The notes beneath the pieces were generated by a model, which saw nothing but the letters and a program-made list of their open reading frames with translations, ran no database searches and was not told the DNA's origin. Positions 1-12,348 of a stretch of 64,000 bases of DNA are shown here, in pieces (positions within the stretch are counted from its first letter, which is position 1; each line of letters starts with the position of its first letter). The position numbers were made by a program, and so were the translations under genes. The DNA comes from Silene latifolia (lineage: Eukaryota; Streptophyta; Magnoliopsida; Caryophyllales; Caryophyllaceae): NCBI RefSeq assembly GCF_048544455.1, contig NC_133536.1, positions 198,465,325-198,529,324 on the forward strand. The letters run 5' to 3'.

Positions 1-848
1 TATTTTTTATTATGCTACTGTGATGCATCCTCAAACACCACTTCACACACCCAAGTTAGTTGATCTAATTTGGAGGCTAGTCTTTTTGTCAAGACAAGAC
101 TCTGTAAATGTCAGAGAGTTGGCATGATTAATAATCGTACCTTGTAACAATGAACTCTAAGGCCTAAGTGCAAATTCAGGTCACTCGACTCAGATTCAAT
201 GACATGTCCTTTTGCAATGCAGCTAAAATATTCGCTATTATTGGCGTTCAAGTTCCGTGTTAAAAGTTAAAGAAGATGCTCTTTAAACTATTTACTTGTC
301 TCATTTATTGTGTAATTATAGACTTATATTTTGTAGTGCTTAACTTACGGGACAAAGTGGCTGTACTCTGAGTCTCTGATCACATGGATGAAGCATAGAT
401 GGCTACATACGTCTCACTTCCTCCCTTGCCTTGCAGCAGGGGTGGTGAGAGGGGAGGGGTAGAATCATTGGTATAAATTGATGATGTCAATTTGAGCCAA
501 CCTCCTAACTGAGCATTCTATGTATAGGGTGGCCTAGTTTATTGGGTGCGCTTGTTACTGACCTTAGAACCGTGAATTACACGAGTTTAATTTCCAAAAT
601 TTTAATAAAGCCTTGAGGGTTTCTGAAAAATATCTGGTTACAAGTCCATAATGCTACTAAGACCGGTACTAATGTGGTAATGACTGGGCATTATGTATAT
701 TCTATGCTTTAGCCAGCATAGTGGGCTCAAAGTCTTAAAGAGTATCCTTTGCAAGTATTTCTCTTATCATACATCATCTTACGTTACGATACGACTATAA
801 AATCGGGATTCTGCTTGTGACTTGTGTTTTACCATGCATTATGAACAG
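1..848. other. Intronic or upstream DNA of the APX-R gene
   Basis: No coding exon was recognised here. The first visible APX-R exon opens at 849 in the middle of a codon, so an earlier exon must exist. None of the expected upstream peroxidase sequence (distal histidine helix) appears in this stretch, so the earlier exons probably lie outside the window and this is intron. Confidence 0.5.
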
Positions 849-2091
849 GACACAAGAACTTGTAGCATTGTCTGGGGCCCATACAATTGGCACTAAAGGT
901 TTTGGAAGTCCTGTTGAATTTGATAATTCATACTACAAAATCCTACTTGAGAGGCGTTGGGTATCATCAGGTCAGTCATCCTACATCTTATAAACCTTTT
1001 TCAGTACGATCCTATAGTTTCTAACTTTTCGGATCTGAAAAGTAAAACAAAAAGAAAAGAGCAAAGGTAATGGAAGTTCGATTGTTGTATACTGATCCAG
1101 AACACTTGCAGGATCTTCTGTCTTAATGGGTAAAAATACCAGTAGAAAAACATTTATTATCGGTGAGGTGGATTTAAAGAGAAAACCTTGAACAATTAAA
1201 ACATATAATAACCATAACATGGCTGGAAATTTATACGATAGTAACAATTGATTAGGAGAAAAGAGCAAATATTGCTAGTTTAGAATTTAGATGTTTAGTG
1301 TAAACTTCTGAAACCGGGCGATTTGCAGTTTTCACAAGTGTAGATGAAAGGTTTCCATGGACGAATTTCGTTGTAGCTGGGTTGAGTTGTTTCTTTAGAT
1401 TTTAATAGTTTCTGAAATTATTTATTTTCTCGGTTTTTGAACTCTCCACCTCAATGCAGGTGGAATGTCGGGTATGGTTGGACTTCCTTCAGATCGTGCA
1501 CTGGTTGAGGATGAAGAATGCTTAAGGTCAGTCATTAGTTTTTCCTTCATGTAATGGTTTCACCAAAACATTTCTGCAAGGAGTAATTTTTAGAAGACAT
1601 TTTTTTCCACGTTTGGCCGTCAAAAGTGTGTTCCCTTGATTCCTTGAATCGAGCAGTTAACTCAGAACTAATGAATGTGGCAAGAACATTACTATCAACT
1701 CTACATGACTAGCATTTACTCCGTAACTATCAATTTGGTACTCTTTAGGTGTAGCATACTAATACAGCAACATCGTTTGAAACGTAATCCACCATTTTTG
1801 TGCTGTTGGTATTGACTGATTTGTTCACATAAAGATCGGGTAATCATTTCCGTGTAGTCTAATGATTACACAAAAAGATTGGTGCAGCAATCATTCAAAA
1901 TGAGTTGCTTTTCTTGTGTCGACATCGACCACATCATTCTTCAGCTTTCACAGATGTCCTGACGCATGACAGCAATGCTTTTCTGCAGATGGATTACAAA
2001 ATACGCGAAGGATCAAAATCTGTTTTTCGATGATTTTAAGAATGCTTACATCAAGTTGGTCAATTCGGGCGCAAGGTGGAAATCTTCATGA
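849..2091 (+). CDS. APX6: Ascorbate peroxidase-related protein, C-terminal three exons (partial)
   Basis: Three exons (849-970, 1460-1526, 1989-2091) join in phase across GT-AG introns to give 96 codons and a TGA stop. The first exon holds the proximal heme-ligand motif LVALSGAHTIG, whose histidine binds heme iron. It is followed by KGFGSPVEFDNSYYKILLE and, in the next exons, GMVGLPSDRALVEDEECLRW and a tail ending NSGARWKSS. This order and the tail match the plant APX-related class (APX-R, Arabidopsis APX6) better than classical cytosolic APX, by memory of the family. Members are heme peroxidases tied to hydrogen peroxide control, in plastids or cytosol. The N-terminal part with the distal histidine is not in the window. 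The reading frame is clean and looks like a working host gene. Confidence 0.85.
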
Positions 2092-3142
2092 TCCTACACA
2101 GCTATCGTTTCTAATCATTGGTTTGTGAGAATCATTTGGAACACGTTTGGTCGTATATCACCATCCTGATAAGTGTGTTGCACTTCACTGCTGCTGACAA
2201 GGCCAAGAGTGAGCACATCCTCGAGTTTTAGTCCTAAATCTTGTTCTTCACATTATCACTTTACATCCTATTATCACCCTTGTGGTGGGACCCTCGCCTA
2301 GCGGGACGCCATCATGCAGCGGGCTACCCTTTTTTTTTATAGTTAAGGGACCAATATGCTAGTATGGGACTAATATAGTACGGGTAATATGTATACAAAC
2401 GGAAATTTCCGACGATATTTTAAAATGGCCTTGTAACGAAGCTTGTATGTATGGCTTGAAATGCATCATAAATTTTGAGGGTTTGTCTATTCTCATTTAG
2501 GCTTTACTGTTGTTTTTTTGGTGATTAACTAGAAAACAAAACATAACATGTGTGTATTGTCAGTGTTTTGTAGAACCTAGTAACTTTGAGACAAAAAAAT
2601 TCATAAATTTTGTAGATTTTTTTTTAATCAGTATAAACAAGTCTACATTTTTTGTTTTGTGCAATCTATGCAAAAGGATCCATAATAACGGGTCATTTTG
2701 CGTCACAGTCTCGCAAGTCAAGATTTACGGGTGTTGATCCAAAAAAAAATGGGAATAGCTCTGTTTGTGTGTGTATGACTGTATTTATGTGAATGAAATT
2801 GACATTGTCATTGAATGTATTTAAGAGGCTTTGTAAGGTAGCAGCACTAGAGAACTCCCTACAGATTCCTTTAGTCCGTCAATCGTAGCGACCTAAGTGA
2901 CATAAGTACCAGTGTACCACCTGGCCATGTGCTTCTTGTAACGCTATGCTAGACTATTTTCAATTACCCACACGATTACAAAGTATCTAGGTATGTGGGG
3001 ATCTAACTTCTAAGAAGCAAATTAAACCCGCTGAATCATTATTAGAGGTTAAATTCAAATTATCGGCACATGAAGCTGTCTCGAGCCTGAGTTCTTGAGT
3101 TTTATTTTCGTTATTTCAGTACATTTTAAGAAACTATATCAG
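2092..3142. other. 3' flank of APX-R; no gene seen
   Basis: AT-rich DNA holding the likely 3' UTR of APX-R. Short open frames here have no family resemblance. No RNA gene or clear transposon was recognised. Confidence 0.5.
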
Positions 3143-3152
3143 ATGAGAAGCG

Positions 3153-3268
3153 TTTTTTTTTTTTGGTGTAAAAAGTCATAAGGGTGATTTTGATATTGAC
3201 GAGGTTTGAGCTCAGGTTACAAGCACACTTCTCAATCTCTTATGACTTTTTAATTAAGCTAATTGACA
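3153..3268 (-). mobile_element. SINE-like retroposon with 10-bp target duplication
   Basis: A 116-bp insertion is flanked by the perfect direct repeat ATGAGAAGCG (3143-3152 and 3269-3278). On the minus strand it ends in ACACC followed by a run of A, as expected for a poly-A-tailed retroposon. Inside, on the minus strand, GAGCTCAAACCTC resembles a diverged pol III box B. The short length, A-tail and target duplication fit a plant SINE; the box A match is weak. Confidence 0.6.
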
Positions 3269-3278
3269 ATGAGAAGCG

Positions 3279-5263
3279 TAGTTAAGATAAAATGAGACAC
3301 ACCATGCGATTGCTTTGTGCTACATGGGTGCCCATTTCAGCAAAACTATTTGAGAAAGAGATGTAATAATATAAAATCTTGGACCATAAAAACCAGTAAA
3401 AAACCATCTCTTATCTAAGTATTAAGAGATACGTGGTAACATTTTATCTTAATCGTCATATTTTTAATGGTACCCGTATTGACTTAGTGAAACACAAACT
3501 CTCAAAAGACCTACATCTACCAAGTTTCAATTAAGGATAAGTTTTCTTTAACAAATTTAACATGCCGTGTTCTTGGTTTTAAATATCTGACACGACACCG
3601 ATACACGACCAAGTTATAAAAGTTGTGGAAGTATTTGACCACATTATGAGGTGATATTATCTGAATTTAGCGAGACTAGATCGTGACAACCGATAGCGCC
3701 ACCGCAACCGTGACCAATACCAAGATTTAATATTGCAGTATTGCACCATACCGATCCGAATGAATTAAAATAAACTTATAAAACATGAACTAAACTCAAC
3801 GAAAATTAAGTTCCCTTTTTTTAACAGAAAAAAACGTAATTTACAATCGGCCATCTATAATCAACCGTTGCTTTCCATCTTCTGTCACTAGAAATAATAT
3901 AACAAACGCAACCTCATTTATATTTTGTTAATGAGTCGCATGTTTCCTGAAATTGGTCGTGTGTAACATATTACGTGACCTAAACAAATGAATTTTGAAA
4001 CCTCAACAACCCCTTTGTGTTCCCCCAACTCTCAACTCTCAAGTTTCAAACACACTACACTCCACTACTCCAGTCACCATATTCAACAAAAAACTGCTAC
4101 TTTTCAACTTCCCCTTTTCTTCCCATTTTGAATCATAAACAAAAACAAAAACAAAAACCACCCAATTAAAATTAATTTCAAGCAAAAACCCACCAAAAAT
4201 GTAGGATTAAATCACTGTTTTTTTCACTCCCAAACATAAATTTACCCATCTCAATCTCAACTTCCTTTGTCCTTAAACAGTAAATAACTGCTTACAATCT
4301 CATTTTTTTTATCTCACTCAGATCAACTTTGTTTTTCTCAACAATGCTACTTTAATTCCCAGGTTATCATTATATTTCAATCAATTTTAGTTACTAATAA
4401 AGTTTTGATTTTGTGTTCTTTTTTGGGTATTTGTTGATTTGTATTTTGAGTTGGGTTTAATATATACTTATGGAGTTTGAAGATCTGTTAATTTTATTTT
4501 TTTTGCTTAATAAAGTATGTGTGTTTTGCAGTGAGTTTGGTTTTATATTGTTTAGTGAAGTTGTTGATATTCTTGTGTGCTGTTTGATTACTTGAGATAT
4601 AATAACTTTGATCTATGTTTGTTCTACATGATTTTTGGTAAAATGGTAGGACAAATTCTTATATAAAGCGGTTTTACACTAAATTAGTGAGACGTATATA
4701 TGTGAAACCGTTTTCCCTAAGACTGAATGGGTAAGCCAAATTCTGCAAGTATTGCAAGTATTTCAGGTTGATTTTCTGCAAGTATTCTTAATTTATGGTT
4801 AATATGAATGAATGTGTTAAAGGTGTACATTTCCTGTAAGCAACAGTTTTTGGTAAAAATCAGGATATATTAGTACACATACTTCCTATCAATTTGGAGT
4901 TAGAGATTAGTATGAAATGCCACAAAATATCATAGCAAAATCAGTCTTTTGCGGAGAGACAGTTCTGATAAGCTGCTGCCTGCCTGTGAATGTTATTAAT
5001 AGGCTTATTATTGATCATTCTTGAGCTTTGTTTTGTGCTGAATGGATGATTACATATCGATATTTTGGCATCGTACACCAGTCTTCAGAGAGATATTAGG
5101 TGGAGTAATGAAATTTGAAATGAGTTTAAAATTGGTCAGAATAATGATTGTTGGGTGAATTTTTGGCTGTCTTCCTTTCTGGCTTCACGGGTTATTTTAC
5201 ATGTATACCCCCTCAACTGTTCGAAAGTAACAGAATATGTTAATGTGCAGTGGCTAGTGGCTC
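3279..5263 (+). promoter_or_regulatory. Promoter and 5' UTR region of the WVD2-like gene
   Basis: About 2 kb with no coding sequence. CT- and A-rich leader-like DNA lies at roughly 4020-4380, including an ACAAAA microsatellite near 4140. A good acceptor (tgtgcag, ending 5250) sits 13 bp before the start codon at 5264, so the 5' UTR very likely carries an intron. The transcription start was not located. Confidence 0.45.
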
Positions 5264-8200
5264 ATGGATGCTGGCAACATTAGCTACAGTTGTGAGGTCG
5301 GTGCTGTTGATCAGAATGGCAGCCTTACAGAAAACCATGGCTTAGGACCAAACAGTGTTGCGGAGGTGATAAACGGAATTCGTGGCTGTAGTATGGTGGA
5401 TGTAGGTCCTGATGCTATCCCGGAAGTTATAGGAGAATCAATTGGTAATAAGGTGGTTGAACCTTGCATTCAAGATGTGGACGGGCTAACTATGGTACAT
5501 GTGGAAACCAATGGTTCTCCTGCTTTAGAGGTGCATTATCTATCTTTGTCGTAGGATTGCCAAATTCCTCATTTGACTTTGGTGATCAAGTGATGTCAGA
5601 CGTTATTTTTTATTATATCATTGTTAAATTTTTTGAGTATTGTATGGGTTGGAGGGAGTATTTGGCATATCTCACATTTTTCTTATCTGTACTCTTGTTT
5701 GTAGAAAGTGGAAACGAAGGGAAGTAGGGAGCCCAAGCCACAAAAGAGTCAAGGTAGAGGCAGAAGTGACAAACCTGCGACCATTAAAAATACTACACGA
5801 CCTTCAGTTAAGGTGACTAACAGTACCATAGAAGTTAAAAGAACTTCAAATGGTACTCTGCCTGCAAAAATACGACCAAAACAGGCAGTTGTGATGAACA
5901 AATCTATTAATGATCAAGCAACTAATAGTGATTTGAGCAAGAGCAAAAAGATTACATCTGCAACAAGTAATGCTTGCAAAGATGAGGTAGTTGTTGCCAT
6001 TATATTTCGATTCTGTGATTTGTGTCTTTGATATTCTCCTTTTTCCTATCTTTGAAAAAAATGGATTCTTTTGAATTTGTAGTAAGCTACATTTTCAGTT
6101 TTGTGACATTAGGTTTCTCTTTTCTGCAAATTGCAGTTGCCCGAGTCTGAGACGTCTAGCTCTGGTAATTTGATGCAGTCTGAAGACAGTGTGTATGTTC
6201 TCTTTTTCCTCCAACAGAAGTTGTTCTATATATAGTCCCACAACATCCTCATCTGGTGTAGATGATATATTGGCTTCAGTTAGTTATTTCGTAGTTATCT
6301 ATACAAGCTCTATCCCATTTTTATTGTCGCCATTGGACTTTTTATCAAATTTATGTAGGTATGCGATAAAATATTGTGTGATTTGATTTATCGAAAAAGT
6401 ACTTTCATATTATAATTTAAACAGTTAGTCACGGTCTTAACTTAAAGATGAGAAAAATGTCACCATTTTACTCTGATAAAAAGTGACCATTTAATGATAA
6501 AAAGTTATACCTAAAATGGTCACTTTCTAACAATAAACTGATGGTAACTTTTTATGAGGAAATGTTTGCATTTTATTGTAAAATGGTCTCAATTAATCTG
6601 TCATAACTTCAGACAGATTCAGTCGTCTGAAATGAGAATTTTCGTAAATAAATTAGGTTGCAGTTGGTGTGTATTTTGAGAAAATATTGGTCAATGTTAA
6701 CATCGCTTGACCGCAACAATCCATGGGGACTAAATAATTGGGACCGAGCGAATAGTAACTTCACTCTTTTTGACTGCAGAGAGAAGTCAACGCTGAAGCC
6801 TGTACGGAAAGAGCCGTCCGTTAAAGCTGAAGTAGATAGTGAATCCGTCGAGTATCCTTTTCTGTTGTTGACCATAAATCCATAATCACCATATTTCTTT
6901 TACTTTCTTTTCACTCTTTTAGCAAGTAAAAAGCAACAAAAAGTTATATCAGATTATCCTTAAGTACTTTGCAGAAGTGCCGCTGAATCTGATGCCAAGT
7001 CTCATAAGGTGGGCAAACTTCCAGCGTATGATTTCAACTTTAGGTGTCATGAACGGGCTGAGAAAAGAAAAGAGGTTAGTCATCTTCTTATTTGTTGTTG
7101 GATGCCAATCTTGCCTTATGATTCTGTAGAATGTTCATATCTTGTTCTTTCCTCAGTTCTACACAAAACTCGAGCAAAGAATTCATGCACAAGAAATAGA
7201 GAAAACTAACCAGCAAGCAAAATCCAAGGTGATTCGTTTTTCTCAAATCTTATGGTTTTACTGCATTGGGATGCACTGTTCTTTCAAAGTATTGATCATG
7301 TTATGTGTGTGCAGGAAAGTCAGGAAGCTGAGCTTAAGATGCTTCGGAAAAGCTTGAACTTCAAAGCAACACCAATGCCCAACTTCTATCAGGAACCATT
7401 ACCTCCTAAAATGGAATTAAAAAAGGTAGAATCGGCATTTACCACCTTTCGATTAATTTAGAGCTGGTTATTTGACTGTTGAGCAGTCTTTAGGCAGTAC
7501 AACCGACTACAGTTTTTATGTAGACTGGCTAATCTATGTCTGGAGCCAAAAGGTTAAAAGTCTGTTGTGAGGCTCATCTAGCGGTTTTATACTTTCTTTG
7601 ATGAATATGTTATGTCCTTCACGGAAACCCGGCCACTCCCACAATATGCATACGTTATGCCCTTTGACCGCTATTTTCTCACAATGAACAAATTTTACCA
7701 CCTTTTAATACAAGAATGAAATTAGTTGTTTTGAAACGTGCTTTAGGTGTGGGCTTAGTTCTCTTTTCAATGGATGTTCTTCTGCATTTTCATTATACCA
7801 CCTGATTTTATGTGGAAATCTATTATCTGAAAATGTCACTTGATACATCAAATTTTTGTGAAGGTCAATATCTTATGAGATCATTCTGTTAGTCTGTCAC
7901 AATATTTTGTTACACTGAATATGAGTTGTGAATATGTACCATAGAGTGGTGAAACTGAATGCAGCGCGCTTTTTTGGTACCATATTGGAAAGCTTTATGT
8001 ATAGAAGCATAATGTTTAAAACACTATTTTCAATCTCTAAAATTTAGAAAATAGAATAGACTGCCATACTTTCGTAATTCCCCCATAGCATCATTAAGAC
8101 ATTAATCTTGGATTCTCGCTGGTTTCCCCTTCTTTTGGTAGATAGCTGACATGTACAAGCGTGAGTGCGGAACTTACATATTCAATGAGAGCCAGTTGTG

Positions 8201-9021
8201 TGGTGGCCACGACGGTGTTTTTTGTGTAGTTGTTGTCTTATTATAGTCACCGTGGTTATCGATGGTGCCAAATAGGGTCACAATCTTTGTTACTCAAATC
8301 TGGCTGCATGTGGCATGATGTGTGTCGAATTGTCAGGTGAAAAATTCATTTTTTGCCTGAAATGTAATGTCAAGTGCTCAATTGTCATGCCGACATAGGT
8401 CACAATATTCTCCAAAGCGCATGTTTTGGTGCCAATGCATCTTTGCTTCGCCTGGGAAGATGCTTCCTCTTTTCTAACTCAAGTTTCATGTTGCAGATAC
8501 CGACCACCCGTCCCAGATCACCTAGGCTTGGTCGAAAAAAGAACCCTTCCTTAGTGTCAGTGGAACGAGATAGTGATGGAACACATCGACCAGGGAGACT
8601 GAGTCTAGATGAGAAGGCAATCTCCCAACAGAAGCCTAGTCAAGGACCCAAGTCAATCCAGTCTAAACAGCCTCAGAGGAAGTCTCTCCCTAGATTGCCC
8701 TCCGAGAGAACTAGGCTCTCAAAAACCAGTGTCAAGGCCACTCCAACTCAAGCACCGGATAATCTGACAAATGAAACTCCCTCTACTGCCTGCCTAGACG
8801 AGGAAGTTTCACCTCCTATCACCGAATTTATTCCTATTGCACGACCTGATGACGAGGAAGTTCACGTTGCTGACTTGGAAGCCATGCCTATTGCCCGTGT
8901 CGTGGAGGAAGATCATCTTTCTCAAGCAGACGAAGCTCATCACGGATCTGAGAATGGATTTGTTGTTGAAGATGAAACCAATGGAAGACTAGAGCAAGGA
9001 CTAGTTACATCCGAACTCTGA
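5264..9021 (+). CDS. WVD2-like protein with TPX2 domain (microtubule-associated)
   Basis: Eight exons join in phase with GT-AG borders: 5264-5530, 5705-5986, 6137-6192, 6780-6851, 6975-7074, 7157-7228, 7315-7425 and 8497-9021. They encode about 494 residues. The C-terminal TPX2 domain spans about residues 244-335, with [24 protein letters not shown], the family core [23 protein letters not shown] and [13 protein letters not shown]. This order is diagnostic of the WAVE-DAMPENED2-like (WDL) family. These proteins bind and bundle cortical microtubules and affect anisotropic growth and organ twisting. The N-terminal 180 residues are low-complexity, basic in exon 2; the last 100 are acidic. The length suits the longer WDL members. 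The start is the first ATG after the 5' UTR intron acceptor. Which WDL paralogue it is was not decided. Confidence 0.88.
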
Positions 9022-9325
9022 AGGGTAGGATTGGAATATTTGGGCTGCACAAATGGTAGTCTGAACATGAATATGAAGTCACACTGTCCATATATTGGTG
9101 AGGTTTGGTTGTTTTTACGCTTTTTAGATTTGCTAGTCTCGTCATTTGCACTTCCTGGATTGTCTGCCTTGATATATGCTTTTGTTCGATTTTTAATTAT
9201 ATATGGCATTTGATCTGGTTTTGGGTGAATTTTGAGATGACTGTCTCTTGGTTTTAGCTTTTGGTATACATGACTCAGAGATGAATCGCGTAGTGCTGCT
9301 AAGCCTGCTATTACCAAGCCATCCA

Positions 9326-10560
9326 CTAGGCTACCAATGAAATAGGAAGTCGCTGGCATGCTAACAAAAACAGAGCCGGTGCATACAAGATTATATTCAA
9401 CGTAGATTCATTTGAATGATTTCGGGTATAATCTTTTAGGTATTGGCTATTAGATCCTTTGTCTTCATCTTCATCTTCTGTCTGATCACCAATTTCAGCA
9501 ACAGGTTCGGGTGTTGAAATTAACTTGGGCTCACATACAATTACGAAATCAAAACTTGTATACTGCGACTTCATTTCCATAGGATTGCCTTTGTGGATAT
9601 CATAAACCCATAACTCTTTATCATTTAAATAAACAATTAACTTCCCACTCCGCATGAATCCTAGGACATTCATATAATTTATCGATCTACAATCGTCAAC
9701 CATATTCATGTATGGAAACGTGAACATGTTAGTCCACGATTGTGAATTTCCCATACTCTTTCATCATCCAAATCTCTAAATTTGCACAAGCGATATCATG
9801 TAGAACACAACTAAGTTGATTTTCTCCATCTAGTGTCGCTAAACCGAGCATTTTTTTTATCACCACTCGCATCCGGCCCTGCCAATTTCTTAAACTTCTC
9901 TTCGTTCAAATCAAAGTAGAAAATATCCTTTTTTCACAATCGGATCTATAAAATCGTAGTATTGGATAATCCAATGAGGTAAACCACAAATAACCCTTCC
10001 TATGTCGCCAACGAATAACTTCTTATCCAGTAACCGGAATTCTGTTTGTATTAACTGTCGTCTTTCTCTACGGTACTTGAAATTGTAAAAGTAAACTTGC
10101 ATGCATCCGTTACCTCCATAGCTTACACCAGCGTCAAAATATTCTGGTGTAACAGGGAGGCTCTGATACTCGAACCCAACCACCATAACGTACTCATTCT
10201 TACTACTATCGTAACTCAACCCAAATAAAAAGCGATGAGAAAAATTACTTTTAAAGTTAAGTACCGCATTATGTTCAACTCGAATAAATGAGTGTTCTTT
10301 AGTTAAAGGGTTCCACAATATCAACTTGTTATTATACAATATCGCCACCAAACCATTACAAGATCCCAAAAGTGTTACGAGCTCCGTTTCATCTTCATCA
10401 CGTTTTCGAGTATAATATCCCAGCGGGTCAATATCGACTATATTACCATTACTAGGACTTAATTAAGGTGTAAAAATTAAATTCATTAGATCCATAAGAA
10501 TGGTAATTGTGTTTGAACAAGATTATATGATCACCTTTGAGTTGACGAAGATTTTTATTA
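9326..10560 (-). pseudogene. F-box/FBA-type protein pseudogene (N-terminus lost, frameshifted)
   Basis: Read on the minus strand, the fragments have the order of an F-box associated (FBA) protein: a stretch like LFKHNYHSYGSNEFNFYTL near 10540, then GSCNGLVAILYNNKLILWNPLTKEHSF, FGLSYDSSKNEYVMVVGFEYQ, FYFDLNEEKFKKLAGP, CANLEIWMMKEYG, SWTNMFTFPYMN and SGKLIVYLNDKELWVYD. No F-box is present at the N-terminus. The frame changes at least twice between 9755 and 9911, once next to an A-run on the minus strand, and stops separate the pieces near 10440. It is a different F-box subfamily from the KIB/DUF295 genes further right, and lies tail-to-tail with the WVD2-like gene. Confidence 0.75.
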
Positions 10561-10771
10561 TACTCCTCTGTTCCGGTCATTTGTTGTCCTTTTCTATTTT
10601 GGGGTGTCTAAGTCGTTTGTTGTCCTTTCTATTTTAAGAATGAATTTGATGTATAATTTGATCATTTATACTCAATTTATTCTACTTATCATCTAGTAAT
10701 TGACCTCTCATATTTCTTGGTCTTTGTGCCAAACCAAAGGACAACAAATGACCGGGACGGAAGGAGAAGTA
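10561..10771. mobile_element. Stowaway-like MITE
   Basis: A 211-bp element with terminal inverted repeats of about 30 bp: TACTCCTCTGTTCCGGTCAT at the left and its near complement, with GACAACAAATGACCGGGAC, at the right, next to TA. The same family recurs at 19379-19568. No coding capacity. Confidence 0.8.
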
Positions 10772-12348
10772 AATAGAGTCCATGTAAAGGATATGAGTTG
10801 GCAAGCTTCTCCTCTAAGGATGATGATACAACTGTCATATCTGAGCCTCAAAACACAGCCGCCAAAACCAGACGATTACAAGGCATGACTGTATCTGCAG
10901 GATGATGGTTTCATTGTAAATAGGAAAAGTCTAGAATAGCCTCTTGTTCCAAGTAGGACTCAGGTTGTTAGAAGTCTGTTACATCTTGTAACTAATTCCG
11001 TAAATCCAGGGAGTTAGTTAGAGCTTGTTAGAGATATTTTCTATAGAATGTTCTAGAATACAATTGTATATAAACAGGTTGTACAGTTCATTTTTATAAT
11101 TAATTCAATCACAACCTTTATAAACAGGTTGTACAGTTTAATTATGTTTCCTTAAATGTCCCTTCAGGAACATTTGATGAAATTGGAATGATACATAACA
11201 GATTAGCTTGACCCATCGCAAGGATGACGCACATGTTTCCTAAAATAATAGGACCGTATACTCTACACTATACAGTCTACTGGAATTCTGCACAGAAGCC
11301 CAGCAGATAAGCGCACTCGACCCGACCCAGTCCCAAATCCAGCCCAATGAATATGAACAATTAAATTTTATGGGTTGTGGTAACCATGGTCGACATTTTT
11401 CAAATAACTCATAGACAGACTAGAAGCTTAAAAACCCGGAGTAAATCGAGTTATAAACATATATACATTTAGAATATAAAGAATGTATCGTCTTCCTGAA
11501 TTTATGTGTTATGTGTTATGATATCTCGATATATTTCAACAAATATATTATTTTCCTAAATTCATATTCGTTGATGTTGATATATCCAAGAGACTTTGTC
11601 GTACAAATACATCAATTTCTTACACAATGTTCACATCTAACCAAAGAGTTGTAGTTTTTTAGAAAAATAAAAAATAAACATCCAAATTCCAAACACAAAC
11701 GGCTAATTTGTCAAATAATTGCGACATAGGAACAAGTACGAGTATTAAATAAGGAAAGTAAAAATACAAACGCACTTTGTATTTTGTTTTTTATTTAATT
11801 TCAAGTGTGCTTAATAGTTTATCTCACACAAATTTAGCGTTACTATTTTTTTCTAATTCTAACAATAATTTATTGAATCATTAACATTATTTCTTTTAAG
11901 CGATTGTAAATGTAGTTTATTTACAAAATATATATATAGCTGTTTCAAAACACGAATATTAGTAGTTTGAGTATGTTACTTACTACTCATTCTCTACTAC
12001 ATATGATATAAGGTCTTACTCTTTTGTTATTAATAATGTTACAGAGTCCTCTGTTTATTTTATTTACTTGCTTGCTTCTAAGGTTCAACAAGTTTAGTGA
12101 TTTTATTGTATTTATGGATAGTTTCCATATTACGTTTTATACGTCGGTGTATGGTAATATTGAGTTAGGGTTTTTGGTATCTCTTAGCATGTATATATAT
12201 ACAATACCATATTTTCCCATATACCTTGTAATTGTAACGCAAGTCATATCAATACAATATCATATTTTCCCATATACCGTTTCTACATAATAATTTATTG
12301 TTGTTGCGTAAACTTAGATACTTCAAATTTGTTGCTGCGAGTATATAT
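10772..12348. other. Intergenic DNA upstream of the first KIB F-box gene; possible LTR remnant
   Basis: AT-rich intergenic DNA. A stretch from about 10976 (TGTTAGAAGTCTGTTACATC) to about 11140, with TATATAAACAGGTTGTACAG followed by a second copy of AAACAGGTTGTACAG, looks like part of a decayed LTR, but no second end or target duplication was found. The motif CATATTTTCCCATATACC occurs twice just before the gene (about 12208 and 12262). Confidence 0.35.

Noticed and set aside
12298-12348. N-terminal extension MLLRKLRYFKF of the first KIB gene
   Set aside because: In frame, but absent from every other copy, which start at MA(A/S)D or equivalent.
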